Assembly: GCA_028825335.1 (NCBI GenBank) | Contig: JAPKAI010000002.1 | Coordinates: 1-64,000, forward strand | Direction of reading: 5' to 3' | Source of the DNA: Gammaproteobacteria bacterium | Lineage (GTDB): Bacteria > Pseudomonadota > Gammaproteobacteria > Pseudomonadales > Pseudohongiellaceae | DNA length: 64,000 nucleotides | Shown: in pieces, positions 36,274-45,422 of the stretch | How the letters are laid out: each line of letters starts with the position of its first letter | How positions within the stretch are numbered: the stretch's first letter is position 1 | The notes under the pieces: model-generated | The model's database searches: none | What the model was told of the DNA's origin: nothing | Seen by the model: the letters and a program-made list of their open reading frames with translations, nothing else | Position numbers and translations under genes: made by a program

Positions 36274-37236
36274 ATGGCTGAAAGAAAGCGCAGAAATACT
36301 TTAATAGAGGGAGAGAAGCTTCGAGGTGCGGATAAGGTTCGTCGCATTCCTGTGAAGGTCATTCCCACCACAGAGCTACTTACTAAACCCGCTTGGATTC
36401 GCGTAAAAATTCCCGCCTCGCCGAAGATCAACCACATTAAGCAAAAGCTAAGAGAACATAAGCTTGCATCAGTCTGTGAGGAGGCATCCTGTCCGAACCT
36501 AGGGGAATGTTTTAGCAACGGTACCGCCACATTTATGATTATGGGCGAAATCTGTACGCGCCGTTGCCCATTCTGCGATGTGGCTCACGGGAAACCAAAT
36601 CCTCTGAATGGTGATGAGCCAACCGAGCTTGCTTCTGCCATCAGCGAAATGGGCTTAAGCTACGTGGTGATAACGTCCGTGGACCGCGATGATTTGAAAG
36701 ATAGTGGGGCGCAACACTTTGCAACCTGCATAAGCGAAACGCGTAGATTGAATCCAGACATCCAAGTGGAAGTTTTGGTGCCAGACTTTCGCGGCAGGAT
36801 GGATATTGCCCTGGATATTCTTAAGGACAGCCCGCCGGATGTGTTTAATCACAACCTGGAGACGGTGCCTAGACTGTATAAGAAAGCCCGACCCGGCGCC
36901 GACTATGTCTGGTCCCTAGAATTACTGAAGAGATACAAGGCGCTCAAGCCTGCAGTTACGACTAAATCGGGCCTAATGCTCGGGCTGGGCGAGACCCTAG
37001 ATGAAGTAAAGCAGGTAATGGATGATCTGTTCGCACACAACATCGACATGGTGACTCTGGGGCAGTATCTACAACCATCGAAGGACCATCTCAAAGTAGA
37101 GCGCTACGTGCACCCTGATGAATTCGAAGAACTGCGTCTCTATGGCGAGAAGCTGGGATTTAAGCATGTCGCGAGTGGCCCCTTAGTTAGATCTTCTTAT
37201 CACGCTGATAGGCAGGCCCAGGGCGAAAAAGTCTAA
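36274..37236 (+). CDS. lipA: Lipoyl synthase
   Basis: LipA is a radical-SAM enzyme that inserts two sulfurs into protein-bound octanoate. The 320-residue protein shows the auxiliary-cluster cysteines in [12 protein letters not shown], the radical-SAM CxxxCxxC in [10 protein letters not shown], and the final RSSYHAD serine region that ligates the auxiliary cluster. It lies 16 bases after lipB and ends the long forward housekeeping run. Confidence 0.96.
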   Translation: MAERKRRNTLIEGEKLRGADKVRRIPVKVIPTTELLTKPAWIRVKIPASPKINHIKQKLREHKLASVCEEASCPNLGECFSNGTATFMIMGEICTRRCPFCDVAHGKPNPLNGDEPTELASAISEMGLSYVVITSVDRDDLKDSGAQHFATCISETRRLNPDIQVEVLVPDFRGRMDIALDILKDSPPDVFNHNLETVPRLYKKARPGADYVWSLELLKRYKALKPAVTTKSGLMLGLGETLDEVKQVMDDLFAHNIDMVTLGQYLQPSKDHLKVERYVHPDEFEELRLYGEKLGFKHVASGPLVRSSYHADRQAQGEKV

Positions 37237-37259
37237 GGGTACCCAGCCCTAACACCCTT
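37235..37259 (+). terminator. Weak hairpin after lipA
   Basis: AAGGGT pairs with ACCCTT around a 13-base loop, starting in the lipA stop codon, with only a short T stretch after it. It is a possible weak terminator at the end of the lip operon. Confidence 0.25.
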
Positions 37260-37282
37260 TCTGAATTGCGGTTAAAGTAGTC

Positions 37283-38023
37283 ATGGATACCACACTAAGA
37301 AAAATTATCGTTTCCATTTCAGCGCTTCTTGTCGCTGTGGCGATGGTGATTTTTATCACTCAGAACCCCAGCCGAATTGGCAGCGAGCCACTGTTTATTC
37401 GAGCCGCGTTATTGTCGATAGCCATAGTGGCAGCGTTAATCGCAGCCTATCCTTTTAATCCACTTTTTTCTGGAAAGCCGGGGATATATGCGGCGATTTT
37501 TTGCATCCCTACGCTAATTCCCGTGCTCGCTTACTATTTTATTTTGCTGCCTAATCAGGCAGGGTCAGGCCTAACCGGGGAACAGATTAGCAACGAGCTT
37601 ATTACCGATAGCTCTAGTAATGGAATTATCGAGGTGGGTTTCAGCTACCCGATCTATACGCCGTCATTGCGGGTGGGAAACCTCGAGCTGTTTACCAAGC
37701 AGGTTAATGTTTTCCTAAGAATGACAGATGGCGATGGCGAAGTTGTGTTATTTAGAGCCGTAAGAAAACGAATTCCTGGCTCAAGTCTCAGTGTCGAATC
37801 CACAGTACAGGGTATGTTGAGTGAATCTGCAGGCTATGAATTTATTCCGCTGGAGATTCCCCCTGCGAGCAGTGTTACCACGCGTGTCGCCTTTATCATG
37901 AGCAATGTTGAAAGTGGTTCTACTTTTACCGATGCGCTGGATAGAGCCTCGCAAGCGCAATTCGAATTGCGCGACCCAGAAAGCGGAAGTTTGTTATTAG
38001 ATTTCCCGCTCACGAGAATTTAG
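37283..38023 (+). CDS. Hypothetical inner-membrane protein
   Basis: This 246-residue protein is not recognised. It has three N-terminal transmembrane segments (about 7-27, 38-58 and 66-88). A soluble, beta-rich domain of about 150 residues follows, probably periplasmic. Nothing resembles a catalytic motif. It is 46 bases downstream of lipA on the same strand and could be read with the lip genes if the weak hairpin does not stop transcription. Confidence 0.6.
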   Translation: MDTTLRKIIVSISALLVAVAMVIFITQNPSRIGSEPLFIRAALLSIAIVAALIAAYPFNPLFSGKPGIYAAIFCIPTLIPVLAYYFILLPNQAGSGLTGEQISNELITDSSSNGIIEVGFSYPIYTPSLRVGNLELFTKQVNVFLRMTDGDGEVVLFRAVRKRIPGSSLSVESTVQGMLSESAGYEFIPLEIPPASSVTTRVAFIMSNVESGSTFTDALDRASQAQFELRDPESGSLLLDFPLTRI

Positions 38024-38288
38024 CTGCAGCCACTTGAATCCCCGTTAACCATTTGCAAACTCTATATCATCTCAATAAGAATTCTAGTTACTCTAACATT
38101 CGTTTTTCGAGTGCTGCTCGATTGCAAAGAGGCAGGCATCCTGATTTTGGCGTCATCCTCGAGGTCTGATCGGATTGTCCTGCGTTTTTCTTTGGTCGCT
38201 GTAAAGAAAGCGCTGCCCCAAAGCACAGCGGTCACAGAAAACGTGATTCGCTGGGAGCATGCATCGGAAGAAGTGCAGCGCCAAGCGG

Positions 38289-39512
38289 CTATTGGTTAAT
38301 CGCTAGAACTTGAATCCGTTTAGATCCAATAATTAGTATTAGGGGCAGAGCGATAGCCGCATTGACTACCAGCAGTGCTGTCACTATTGGATTTAAATCG
38401 AGCAATAACAAACAAGGTACAAGAAATACTAACCGCACTATCTCTAGGGTTAGTGCGAACTCCTTTCCCTCTAGCCAAGACCCAGCTACAAAGAATGAAA
38501 AGAACAGATAGATCACCGCCAAGATTACTAGAGGATAACTAAGCGATGCTGCGCCGAGAAGCAAGGCAAGGCTTAGAACGACAGTAAAGAGAAATTGGAC
38601 ACAGGTATAGGCCAAGCTGAAGGATGATATTGCTGGGTCGTATCGCTCAGTGAGATCGACAGTCTCGATGCCGAGTTTGCAATGGCTCTGCTGTGCCTCG
38701 GCACGCCAGCCTGGTGGTTTGAACAAGAGTTTTAGTTTATTTGCAATCCCCGGCATTGAAACGAAGTCCAAGGCGAGTCTCCAATACACGTGCACGTTGG
38801 CCCAGACTGGATTCCAGCTATTCAGCGGTTTGCGCAGACCGAAGAGGACAGGTTCTTCTGTAAGTTCTTCCTGAAAACTACCGAATATTCTATCCCACAG
38901 AATGAACACGCCTCCGTAGTTCCTATCTACATAGATTTTATTTCGAGCATGATGAACACGGTGATTCGAGGGGGTAACGAATAACCATTCGATCGGGCCG
39001 AGCTTAGGCACGTGCTCGGTATGAACCCAGAATTGATAGATCAAGTTCAGGCTTACCACCGTGAAAAGGATTTCTGCCGGAAAGCCTAGGAAAAAGAAGG
39101 GGAGGTAGAAAGCGAAGCCATAGAAATCTATGCTGGTCTGCCGAAGAGCAGTGCTCAGATTGTAATCCTCGCTCTGATGGTGTGCGACGTGAGAGCCCCA
39201 GAATAGAGCAACCTCGTGTCCGAAGCGATGTTTCCAGTAGTAGGCGAAATCGTAGAGTATGAAACAGCTAATCCAGACCCATAGTGCGTCATCCGCTAGC
39301 TGCACGAGTTGGTATCTAGCCACAACGATTTCATAGATCGAGCCGGAAAACCCTAGAATTACAAGGCTTTGCAAGCGGCTTAGGCTACCCATGGAGATGC
39401 TGTTGATGCTGTCATTGAGGCGGTAGGTATTGTTGCCACGGAGCAAGCCGTAGGCTAATTCGATAAAAATTAACAGGAAGAAAAACGGAATCGCAATCAG
39501 GATGAGGTCCAT
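38289..39512 (-). CDS. Sterol desaturase / fatty-acid hydroxylase family membrane protein
   Basis: This 407-residue integral membrane di-iron oxygenase has the three histidine clusters of the family: HRFGHE, HVAHHQSEDYN and HRVHHARNKIY. About eight hydrophobic segments surround them; the last 130 residues are an extra membrane domain. Eukaryotic relatives include alkylglycerol monooxygenase, and bacterial members hydroxylate lipids or carotenoids. The substrate here is unknown. It is transcribed divergently from the M1 protease gene. Confidence 0.85.
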   Translation of the reverse strand: MDLILIAIPFFFLLIFIELAYGLLRGNNTYRLNDSINSISMGSLSRLQSLVILGFSGSIYEIVVARYQLVQLADDALWVWISCFILYDFAYYWKHRFGHEVALFWGSHVAHHQSEDYNLSTALRQTSIDFYGFAFYLPFFFLGFPAEILFTVVSLNLIYQFWVHTEHVPKLGPIEWLFVTPSNHRVHHARNKIYVDRNYGGVFILWDRIFGSFQEELTEEPVLFGLRKPLNSWNPVWANVHVYWRLALDFVSMPGIANKLKLLFKPPGWRAEAQQSHCKLGIETVDLTERYDPAISSFSLAYTCVQFLFTVVLSLALLLGAASLSYPLVILAVIYLFFSFFVAGSWLEGKEFALTLEIVRLVFLVPCLLLLDLNPIVTALLVVNAAIALPLILIIGSKRIQVLAINQ

Positions 39513-39631
39513 GAGTTGTAGTCTACCTCAGAACAAAGGCGGATATTAAATGGATAGCCACAAATCGAGCAAAACGCGGTATTATTCGCCGTCACATAGC
39601 TAGGTAAAGGTACTTTAGGGGATCGGTTGTT

Positions 39632-42061
39632 ATGAAGAGAATCGTCTTGTTCTTCGCAGCGATAAGCATATTAATAAGCAGTTCCGCGCTATTCGCACAA
39701 GCCATTCAGCAGACGAAGGGTTCGTATCAAGATAAATTCCGTCAATTGGATGAAGTCTTGCCGACTCCAAACGTTTACAGGAACGCGTCCGGTCAACCGG
39801 GTCATCAGTATTGGCAGCAAGAAGTCGATTACGAAATAGACGTCGCTCTCGACGAAGAGTCGCAGCGAATTTCGGGCACTGAGACTATACGCTACCAGAA
39901 CAATTCTCCCGATACGCTGGGTTATCTTTGGCTGCAGTTAGATCAGAACCGTTTCCGCAGTGATTCAATGGGAAATATGAGCTCTACCTTTAATGGTAGT
40001 AGCCCAGACTCCGATTCTCCTGCTCGCATCAGCTTAGGCCAGTTGCGCTCTCTTCAATATAACGAAGACTCTGACCTAGGCTACGAAATAAACTCAGTTC
40101 GCGACAGCTCGGGAAATGATCTTCCACATACAATAGTCGGTACGCTCATGCGCATCGATCTCGCGCGCTTGCTGAATTCTGGTCAGGATGTTGAATTTGA
40201 AATCGACTATGCCTATAACGTAGTCAATGGTGATGTGCTTCGACCTCGTGGTGGATACGAATATTTTCCTGACGATGAGAAAGAAGGCGGCAACTATCTG
40301 TTCGCGATTTCACAGTGGTTCCCTCGTCTTGTTGCCTACACCGACTACGAAGGTTGGACTAATAAAGAGTTTCTGGGATCAGGTGAGTTCACATTAGAGT
40401 TTGGCGACTACGAAGTTTCGCTTACTGTGCCTTCGGATCATATTGTTGCAGCAACCGGCGAGTTGCAGAACGCAAACGAGGTTCTAACAAGAGAGCAACG
40501 TGACCGTCTTCAAGAGGCTGAGACTGCGGATAGACCCGTCTACATCGTTACCCCGGAAGAGGCCCTCGAAAATGAGAGCGAAGGAGTAGATGACACTAAG
40601 ACTTGGCGATTCGCAGCACAGAACGTACGTGATTTTGCGTGGGGCTCATCAAGGAAATTTATTTGGGACGCGAAAGGGCATCATCAAGAAGGCGCTGATC
40701 AGGAACTGGTTATGGCTATGTCCTATTATCCAAAGGAGGGTGGAACGCTCTGGTCGGATCTATCCACCGAAGTCGTTATTCATACCCTCGAAGTTTATAG
40801 TCGCTTCTCTTTTGATTATCCGTATCCGACGGCAATTTCCTTGAACGCTGGCTTTGTCGGCGGCATGGAATATCCAATGATTACCTTCAATGGCCCGCGC
40901 ACGACGCTGCAGGACGATGGGTCTCGAACCTACTCGTTGGCTGAGAAGCGTTTCCTAATTGGTGTTGTCATTCACGAGGTAGGGCACTTCTACTTTCCAA
41001 TGATCGTAAACTCGGATGAGCGCCAATGGACTTGGATGGATGAGGGTATCAATAGCTACCTAGAGTCCGTTGCAGGCCGCGAATGGGATGCGGAGATACC
41101 GTGGGGAGTAGAACCTAGGTATATCGTTGACTACATGGTTTCGCAGGCTCAGGTTCCGATCATGACTCAGTCCGATAGCGTGCTGCGTCTGGGTCCGAAT
41201 GCCTATTCAAAGCCAGCGACGGCAATCAATATCTTGCGCGAGACCATTATGGGTCGCGAGCTTTTCGATTTCGCATTCAAAGAATATTCGCGCCAATGGG
41301 AATTCAAGCGTCCCACACCGGCAGACTTCTTCCGCACGATGGAAGAGGCATCTGGTATCGATCTGGATTGGTTCTGGCGCGGATGGTTCTACACTACCGA
41401 TCACGTAGATATCTCTCTGAATAGAGTCTATGAGATGCGCATGGATACTGAGAATCCTGATATCGATTATACTCGTCAGCGCGAGACCGAGAAGTCAATG
41501 CCCCCTTCGCTGTATATTCAACGAAATCGCGAAGAAGGAAGGCAGACTTGGGTCGAGCGTAATACTGATGTCCGCGACTTCTACGATGACAATGATCAGT
41601 TTACTGTCACCAATAAGGAGCGTAATTCTTACAACAGCTTCCTAGAAGGTCTCGAAGACTGGGAACGCCAGGTTCTCGATAGGGCTGTCTCGGAAGATCT
41701 GAACTACTATATTCTCGAGCTTTCAAATGAGGGTGGCCTAGTCATGCCAATAATCCTGGAGATGGAATATGTTGATGGAAGCAAGGAAGAAATGCGTCTA
41801 CCCGCCGAGATATGGCGCAAAAATGCGACGCAGATAAAGAAGCTAATCGTTAGTGATAACGAATTGCGTAGCGTAGCCATCGACCCAATGCAGGAAACAG
41901 CCGACGCGGATATAGAGAATAACTACTACCCACGGAGAATTATCCCCTCGCGCATCGAGAGTTTCAAATCCGAAGGCGGTGGCAGCTTGATCGGTCGAGA
42001 TGTCATGCAAGATATCAAGACAGAGCTGAAGATCGATGAAGATGATGAGCAGAACAACTAG
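39632..42061 (+). CDS. Exported M1 family metallopeptidase
   Basis: This 809-residue protein has a clear signal peptide (MKRIVLFFAAISILISSS..., cut near LFAQA), so it is periplasmic or secreted. The gluzincin site is HEVGH at residues 448-452 with the third zinc ligand Glu at 471 in WMDEGINSYLE. The exopeptidase GxMEN motif is replaced by GGMEYP, as in many bacterial M1-like exported proteins. It probably trims peptides taken up as nutrients. The DUF6702 gene overlaps its end. Confidence 0.87.
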   Translation: MKRIVLFFAAISILISSSALFAQAIQQTKGSYQDKFRQLDEVLPTPNVYRNASGQPGHQYWQQEVDYEIDVALDEESQRISGTETIRYQNNSPDTLGYLWLQLDQNRFRSDSMGNMSSTFNGSSPDSDSPARISLGQLRSLQYNEDSDLGYEINSVRDSSGNDLPHTIVGTLMRIDLARLLNSGQDVEFEIDYAYNVVNGDVLRPRGGYEYFPDDEKEGGNYLFAISQWFPRLVAYTDYEGWTNKEFLGSGEFTLEFGDYEVSLTVPSDHIVAATGELQNANEVLTREQRDRLQEAETADRPVYIVTPEEALENESEGVDDTKTWRFAAQNVRDFAWGSSRKFIWDAKGHHQEGADQELVMAMSYYPKEGGTLWSDLSTEVVIHTLEVYSRFSFDYPYPTAISLNAGFVGGMEYPMITFNGPRTTLQDDGSRTYSLAEKRFLIGVVIHEVGHFYFPMIVNSDERQWTWMDEGINSYLESVAGREWDAEIPWGVEPRYIVDYMVSQAQVPIMTQSDSVLRLGPNAYSKPATAINILRETIMGRELFDFAFKEYSRQWEFKRPTPADFFRTMEEASGIDLDWFWRGWFYTTDHVDISLNRVYEMRMDTENPDIDYTRQRETEKSMPPSLYIQRNREEGRQTWVERNTDVRDFYDDNDQFTVTNKERNSYNSFLEGLEDWERQVLDRAVSEDLNYYILELSNEGGLVMPIILEMEYVDGSKEEMRLPAEIWRKNATQIKKLIVSDNELRSVAIDPMQETADADIENNYYPRRIIPSRIESFKSEGGGSLIGRDVMQDIKTELKIDEDDEQNN

Positions 42062-42602
42062 TCTAAGCACTTTTTTAGTAATGCGAGATAGGCCGCGAGT
42101 GGTCCTTCTCACGCTGTTAACGCTACTGTGTTGCCTTGGGCATAGCCTCAGTGCCGCCCATCAGCAAAAAACGGCGGTAACGCGCATTCTATTCAATGAT
42201 AGCACCGGCAATATCGAAGTCATGCATCGCTTTTTCATTCACGATGCGGAGCATGCTGCAGGTGTTGTATTTGGTGGATCGCAGAACTTAATGGAATCGG
42301 TCGATTCGCGAAAACTTTTTAGCAACTATGTGATGAACCGATTTGCGGTTGCTGCTGAGAATTCGCAAGGACTGAGTGCGCAGCTGAATCTTGAGTACGT
42401 AGGCGAGGAAATCGATGGCCAATTTCTTTGGGTTTATCAGGAGACAGAGCGTCTTCAGGACATAAAGGCGCTGTCTATAGTGCATATTGCTTTAAGAGAT
42501 GTATGGCCAGATCAGGCCAATCTGGTAAATGTGGAGAAGGATGGACTGATTTACTCCTTGTCCTTCGCTGATTCTGCTGAGTCACTTCGCGTAGAGTTCT
42601 GA
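42036..42602 (+). CDS. DUF6702-like exported protein
   Basis: This 188-residue protein has a hydrophobic leader after residue 15 (MRDRPRVVLLTLLTLLCCLG...) and a mature beta-rich domain with a conserved HRFFIHDAEHA strand. I take it as a DUF6702-type protein, a family I recall beside M1-like proteases; the function is unknown. The first ATG overlaps the M1 gene by 26 bases; starts at 42045 or 42081 are also possible. The overlap suggests translational coupling. Confidence 0.65.
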   Translation: MKMMSRTTSLSTFLVMRDRPRVVLLTLLTLLCCLGHSLSAAHQQKTAVTRILFNDSTGNIEVMHRFFIHDAEHAAGVVFGGSQNLMESVDSRKLFSNYVMNRFAVAAENSQGLSAQLNLEYVGEEIDGQFLWVYQETERLQDIKALSIVHIALRDVWPDQANLVNVEKDGLIYSLSFADSAESLRVEF

Positions 42603-42618
42603 CAACTCGCTGAATCGC

Positions 42619-44139
42619 TCACTTTTGCTCTAGTTTCTCTCCCAGCCCCTCATAGTCCGCTATGGCAAGCCCTGCTGCCACGCTAGTGAATGGGTCATGC
42701 TCGATTACCTTGCCTGGGAATCGGGTTTCCAAGATGCGCTTCACGGCGGGTATGAGCGAAGAGCCGCCGGTTCGGATCACAAGGTCTACATCACTGCTTT
42801 TTAATTCTACGCGTTGTAATACGTCGGATATTGATTGACTGAACTTATCGAGCAAACCACCAATCATTAACTCAAACTGTTCCCGACTTAACTTGAATTC
42901 GATATCGAGCTCAGGTATGTCTAGCTTTGCTGAATGAGCATCAGAAAGCTCTGCCTTCAATTCCTTAATACATTGAAAAACCAAGTAGCTGTAGTTGCTC
43001 TTAATCATATCGTAGAGACGCTGAAATTTGATCGAGGCCTCGTCACCTACGCTAATTCTCTGCATAAGTGGCGTGGTGAATTTATTTTGATTGAGCATGT
43101 AGCTAATGGCCCAATTCAGTAATAGGTCTTCATATTCCTCAAATGGAAATAACGTCTCTATCTCTCGGTCTTCGCCTGCACGCTTCCAGCGCTCACCTTT
43201 GCCTAGAAGTGGGAACAATAGTTTCTTGAACATCACCTGGTCGATGTGATCTCCACCCAGGCCTATGCCGTGAGTAGCTATGACTTCGAAATCAGACTGT
43301 TCTCGGCGAATAAGGCATAGGTCGAGTGTGCCCCCACCAAAATCAACAGCCAGCAGAATCTGAGGTTGTGCAGATTGCTCCTGATTTTCATGAAGATAGC
43401 TCAAGGCAGCGGCGATTGGCTCTGGATAATAGGACTGCTTGACGAACTCAGCATAGCCATAGGCTTCAGACAACATATCGAGAGCGGCCCGGTTTCGGTT
43501 CTCAGCACTGCCCTCGAAATTTACTGGGTGCCCAATACAGGCGTGATCGGCATCTGCTGAGGTTGATACTTCGCTCGTTATTTGTAGCTCAATGCTTTTT
43601 CTTATTCTAAGCAGTAGGGGAGTGATAAGAGCGACGAGCCGAAATGCCCGGTCGAATACCATCAACCGAGGTGAGTCAGTGCTACCTAGCAATCTTTTTA
43701 TGCCTCTAAAGAGCCTCCCTTGTTGGCCTCCATCTACGAAGGACTGTCCATATAAGGTTTGTGTATTACCTTCTTCGGGCAAGCCCTTGTCACCGATTTG
43801 ACCTGTAGTGGTTCTGCTTTCGCCGAGGATCTCCGCGCTCAATTCGACGGTTCTTCCTGTGTTGCTCTCTATGTAGTGATTGATTGCGCTCTGACCAGTA
43901 CTAATCTGGAAATCTTTATCGATATAGGTCGCTGAGGGCATGATTACTGAATGCCGCTCAAGTTGTACAAGATGGATTTTAGTGCCATCGAATATCGCCG
44001 CGGCACTATTGCTTGTGCCGTAGTCTATTCCGATGCCGATAGAGGCCTGTTGAATTGCTGGCGAGTCTCCGCTTTGTTCCTCTGAAGAATCTTGATTTGG
44101 CATGTCGAAACCGGGGAGTGAATTCTGATAATTTGGCAC
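42619..44139 (-). CDS. yegD: Hsp70-like chaperone, YegD family
   Basis: This 506-residue protein has an actin-like ATPase domain with the phosphate loops GIGIDYGTSNSAAAIF and LLAVDFGGGTLDLCLI, and the adenosine motif VIRTGGSSLIPAVKRIL. Unlike DnaK it lacks a substrate-binding lid domain, which is usual for YegD. Its client is unknown; it may be ATP-driven without DnaJ. It is monocistronic and converges on the DUF6702 gene. Confidence 0.87.
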   Translation of the reverse strand: MPNYQNSLPGFDMPNQDSSEEQSGDSPAIQQASIGIGIDYGTSNSAAAIFDGTKIHLVQLERHSVIMPSATYIDKDFQISTGQSAINHYIESNTGRTVELSAEILGESRTTTGQIGDKGLPEEGNTQTLYGQSFVDGGQQGRLFRGIKRLLGSTDSPRLMVFDRAFRLVALITPLLLRIRKSIELQITSEVSTSADADHACIGHPVNFEGSAENRNRAALDMLSEAYGYAEFVKQSYYPEPIAAALSYLHENQEQSAQPQILLAVDFGGGTLDLCLIRREQSDFEVIATHGIGLGGDHIDQVMFKKLLFPLLGKGERWKRAGEDREIETLFPFEEYEDLLLNWAISYMLNQNKFTTPLMQRISVGDEASIKFQRLYDMIKSNYSYLVFQCIKELKAELSDAHSAKLDIPELDIEFKLSREQFELMIGGLLDKFSQSISDVLQRVELKSSDVDLVIRTGGSSLIPAVKRILETRFPGKVIEHDPFTSVAAGLAIADYEGLGEKLEQK

Positions 44140-44440
44140 TGGCGGAGCGAACCCATTTTTACTGAACGATTAGACAAGAATTTTCAAGCTGGAGACTCTT
44201 GAAAGGTCGCATGTTATATCATATACGGGCTGTTAATCGCCAGTTAAAAATCTTCGTGCAGTGGTCCGAGGCCGCGGAAAATCTGGCCTGAAGCCATGTT
44301 GCGCAGCATCGTCAGGGGCCGGTCGTGAAGGGATCTGCCGCCTAGTAATGGGAGTTGAATCTTAAGGGAACTTAACCTATGCTGCCTCGTTCAGATAGGG
44401 TTAAGAAAGATCCATAATCGTCAGTGTTTCAGGAGTATCC
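44140..44440. other. Intergenic region between divergent yegD and cyclophilin genes
   Basis: It must hold both promoters, but I see no strong pair of boxes. A hairpin TTAACCTAT (44372-44380) with ATAGGGTTAA (44395-44404), one base bulged, lies about 36 bases before the cyclophilin start and could be an operator or leader stem. Confidence 0.35.
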
Positions 44441-45397
44441 ATGACCGCAGTTAGTCGGCGCAGCCTAGGGTCGATAATCGCCAGCGCCTCAATCCGTATT
44501 GCCCTGGTTTCCATCCTTGCCTATGTCCCATCTACGCTTGCTGGGACCATTGTTCGCATCAGCACAGGCATTGGCGACTACTCGATTGAGTTATTGGATG
44601 ATTCAGCTCCCGGCACAGTCCAGAATTTTCTAAATTACGTCAATCGCAATGCCTACAACGGCACCTACATCCATCGTGCCGTAGATAACTTCGTTGTGCA
44701 GGGTGGAGGTTTTCGCTTTCGTCTGTTTGAAGGACCCATTGACGTGCCGTCAGATCCGCCCATCCAGAATGAATTTGGAGCCTCGAATACGCGTGGCACT
44801 GTAGCAATGGCTAAGTTAGACGGAAACCCAGATAGCGCTACAAACCAATGGTTCGTTAATGTTGCCGATAATAGCGCGACGTTGGATACGAGCAATGGTG
44901 GCTTCACAGTCTTTGGAATTGTGCTAGGCGACGGGATGGCTACTGTTGATGAGATCGATGCCTTGCCAGTCGTCGCTCTTGGTGGGAAGGCGCCGAATGC
45001 GCCCCATATTACACCGGTCTACACTGACCCTCGGGACTTCCTCTATATCAATGCTGAGGTAACGCAGCGCTTTAGTTCAGCGCCGCATGTTTTCGAGTCC
45101 GGGACTGGCTTGCTAATCACCTCGGTGAGCATAGATTCAGGAGCTGATCTGATCAGCATGAATTTTAATGTAGTGGCTGCCTCGCCGAATGTGGTTATCC
45201 GCGCAAATGCGGAGAGCGCAATTCCACGCAGGGATAGCTTTGAAGGTATCGCCGAGTATTCCACTGTAAATGGCCGTCTGCGAATTCCATCGTTGGAGGT
45301 AAATTTAAACGGGTCTATTTCTGTGGCTACGAATGTTGTCTTTGTTCTCACCGATGCGGCAACTGCAAGCTTTACGCTGGAATCGTTCGATCAATAG
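44441..45397 (+). CDS. Exported cyclophilin-type peptidyl-prolyl isomerase
   Basis: The signal sequence (about 1-34) is followed by a cyclophilin domain (about 36-195) with the catalytic-region motifs YIHRAVDNFVVQGGG and SATNQWFVNVADN. The last 110 or so residues form an extra beta-rich domain I do not recognise. The enzyme would speed proline isomerisation of envelope proteins. Bacterial cyclophilins usually end with the catalytic domain, so the tail is noteworthy. The NSS transporter gene follows after 25 bases. Confidence 0.85.
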   Translation: MTAVSRRSLGSIIASASIRIALVSILAYVPSTLAGTIVRISTGIGDYSIELLDDSAPGTVQNFLNYVNRNAYNGTYIHRAVDNFVVQGGGFRFRLFEGPIDVPSDPPIQNEFGASNTRGTVAMAKLDGNPDSATNQWFVNVADNSATLDTSNGGFTVFGIVLGDGMATVDEIDALPVVALGGKAPNAPHITPVYTDPRDFLYINAEVTQRFSSAPHVFESGTGLLITSVSIDSGADLISMNFNVVAASPNVVIRANAESAIPRRDSFEGIAEYSTVNGRLRIPSLEVNLNGSISVATNVVFVLTDAATASFTLESFDQ

Positions 45398-45422
45398 ATA
45401 ATCTCAAGGGGCACCCAGTATA

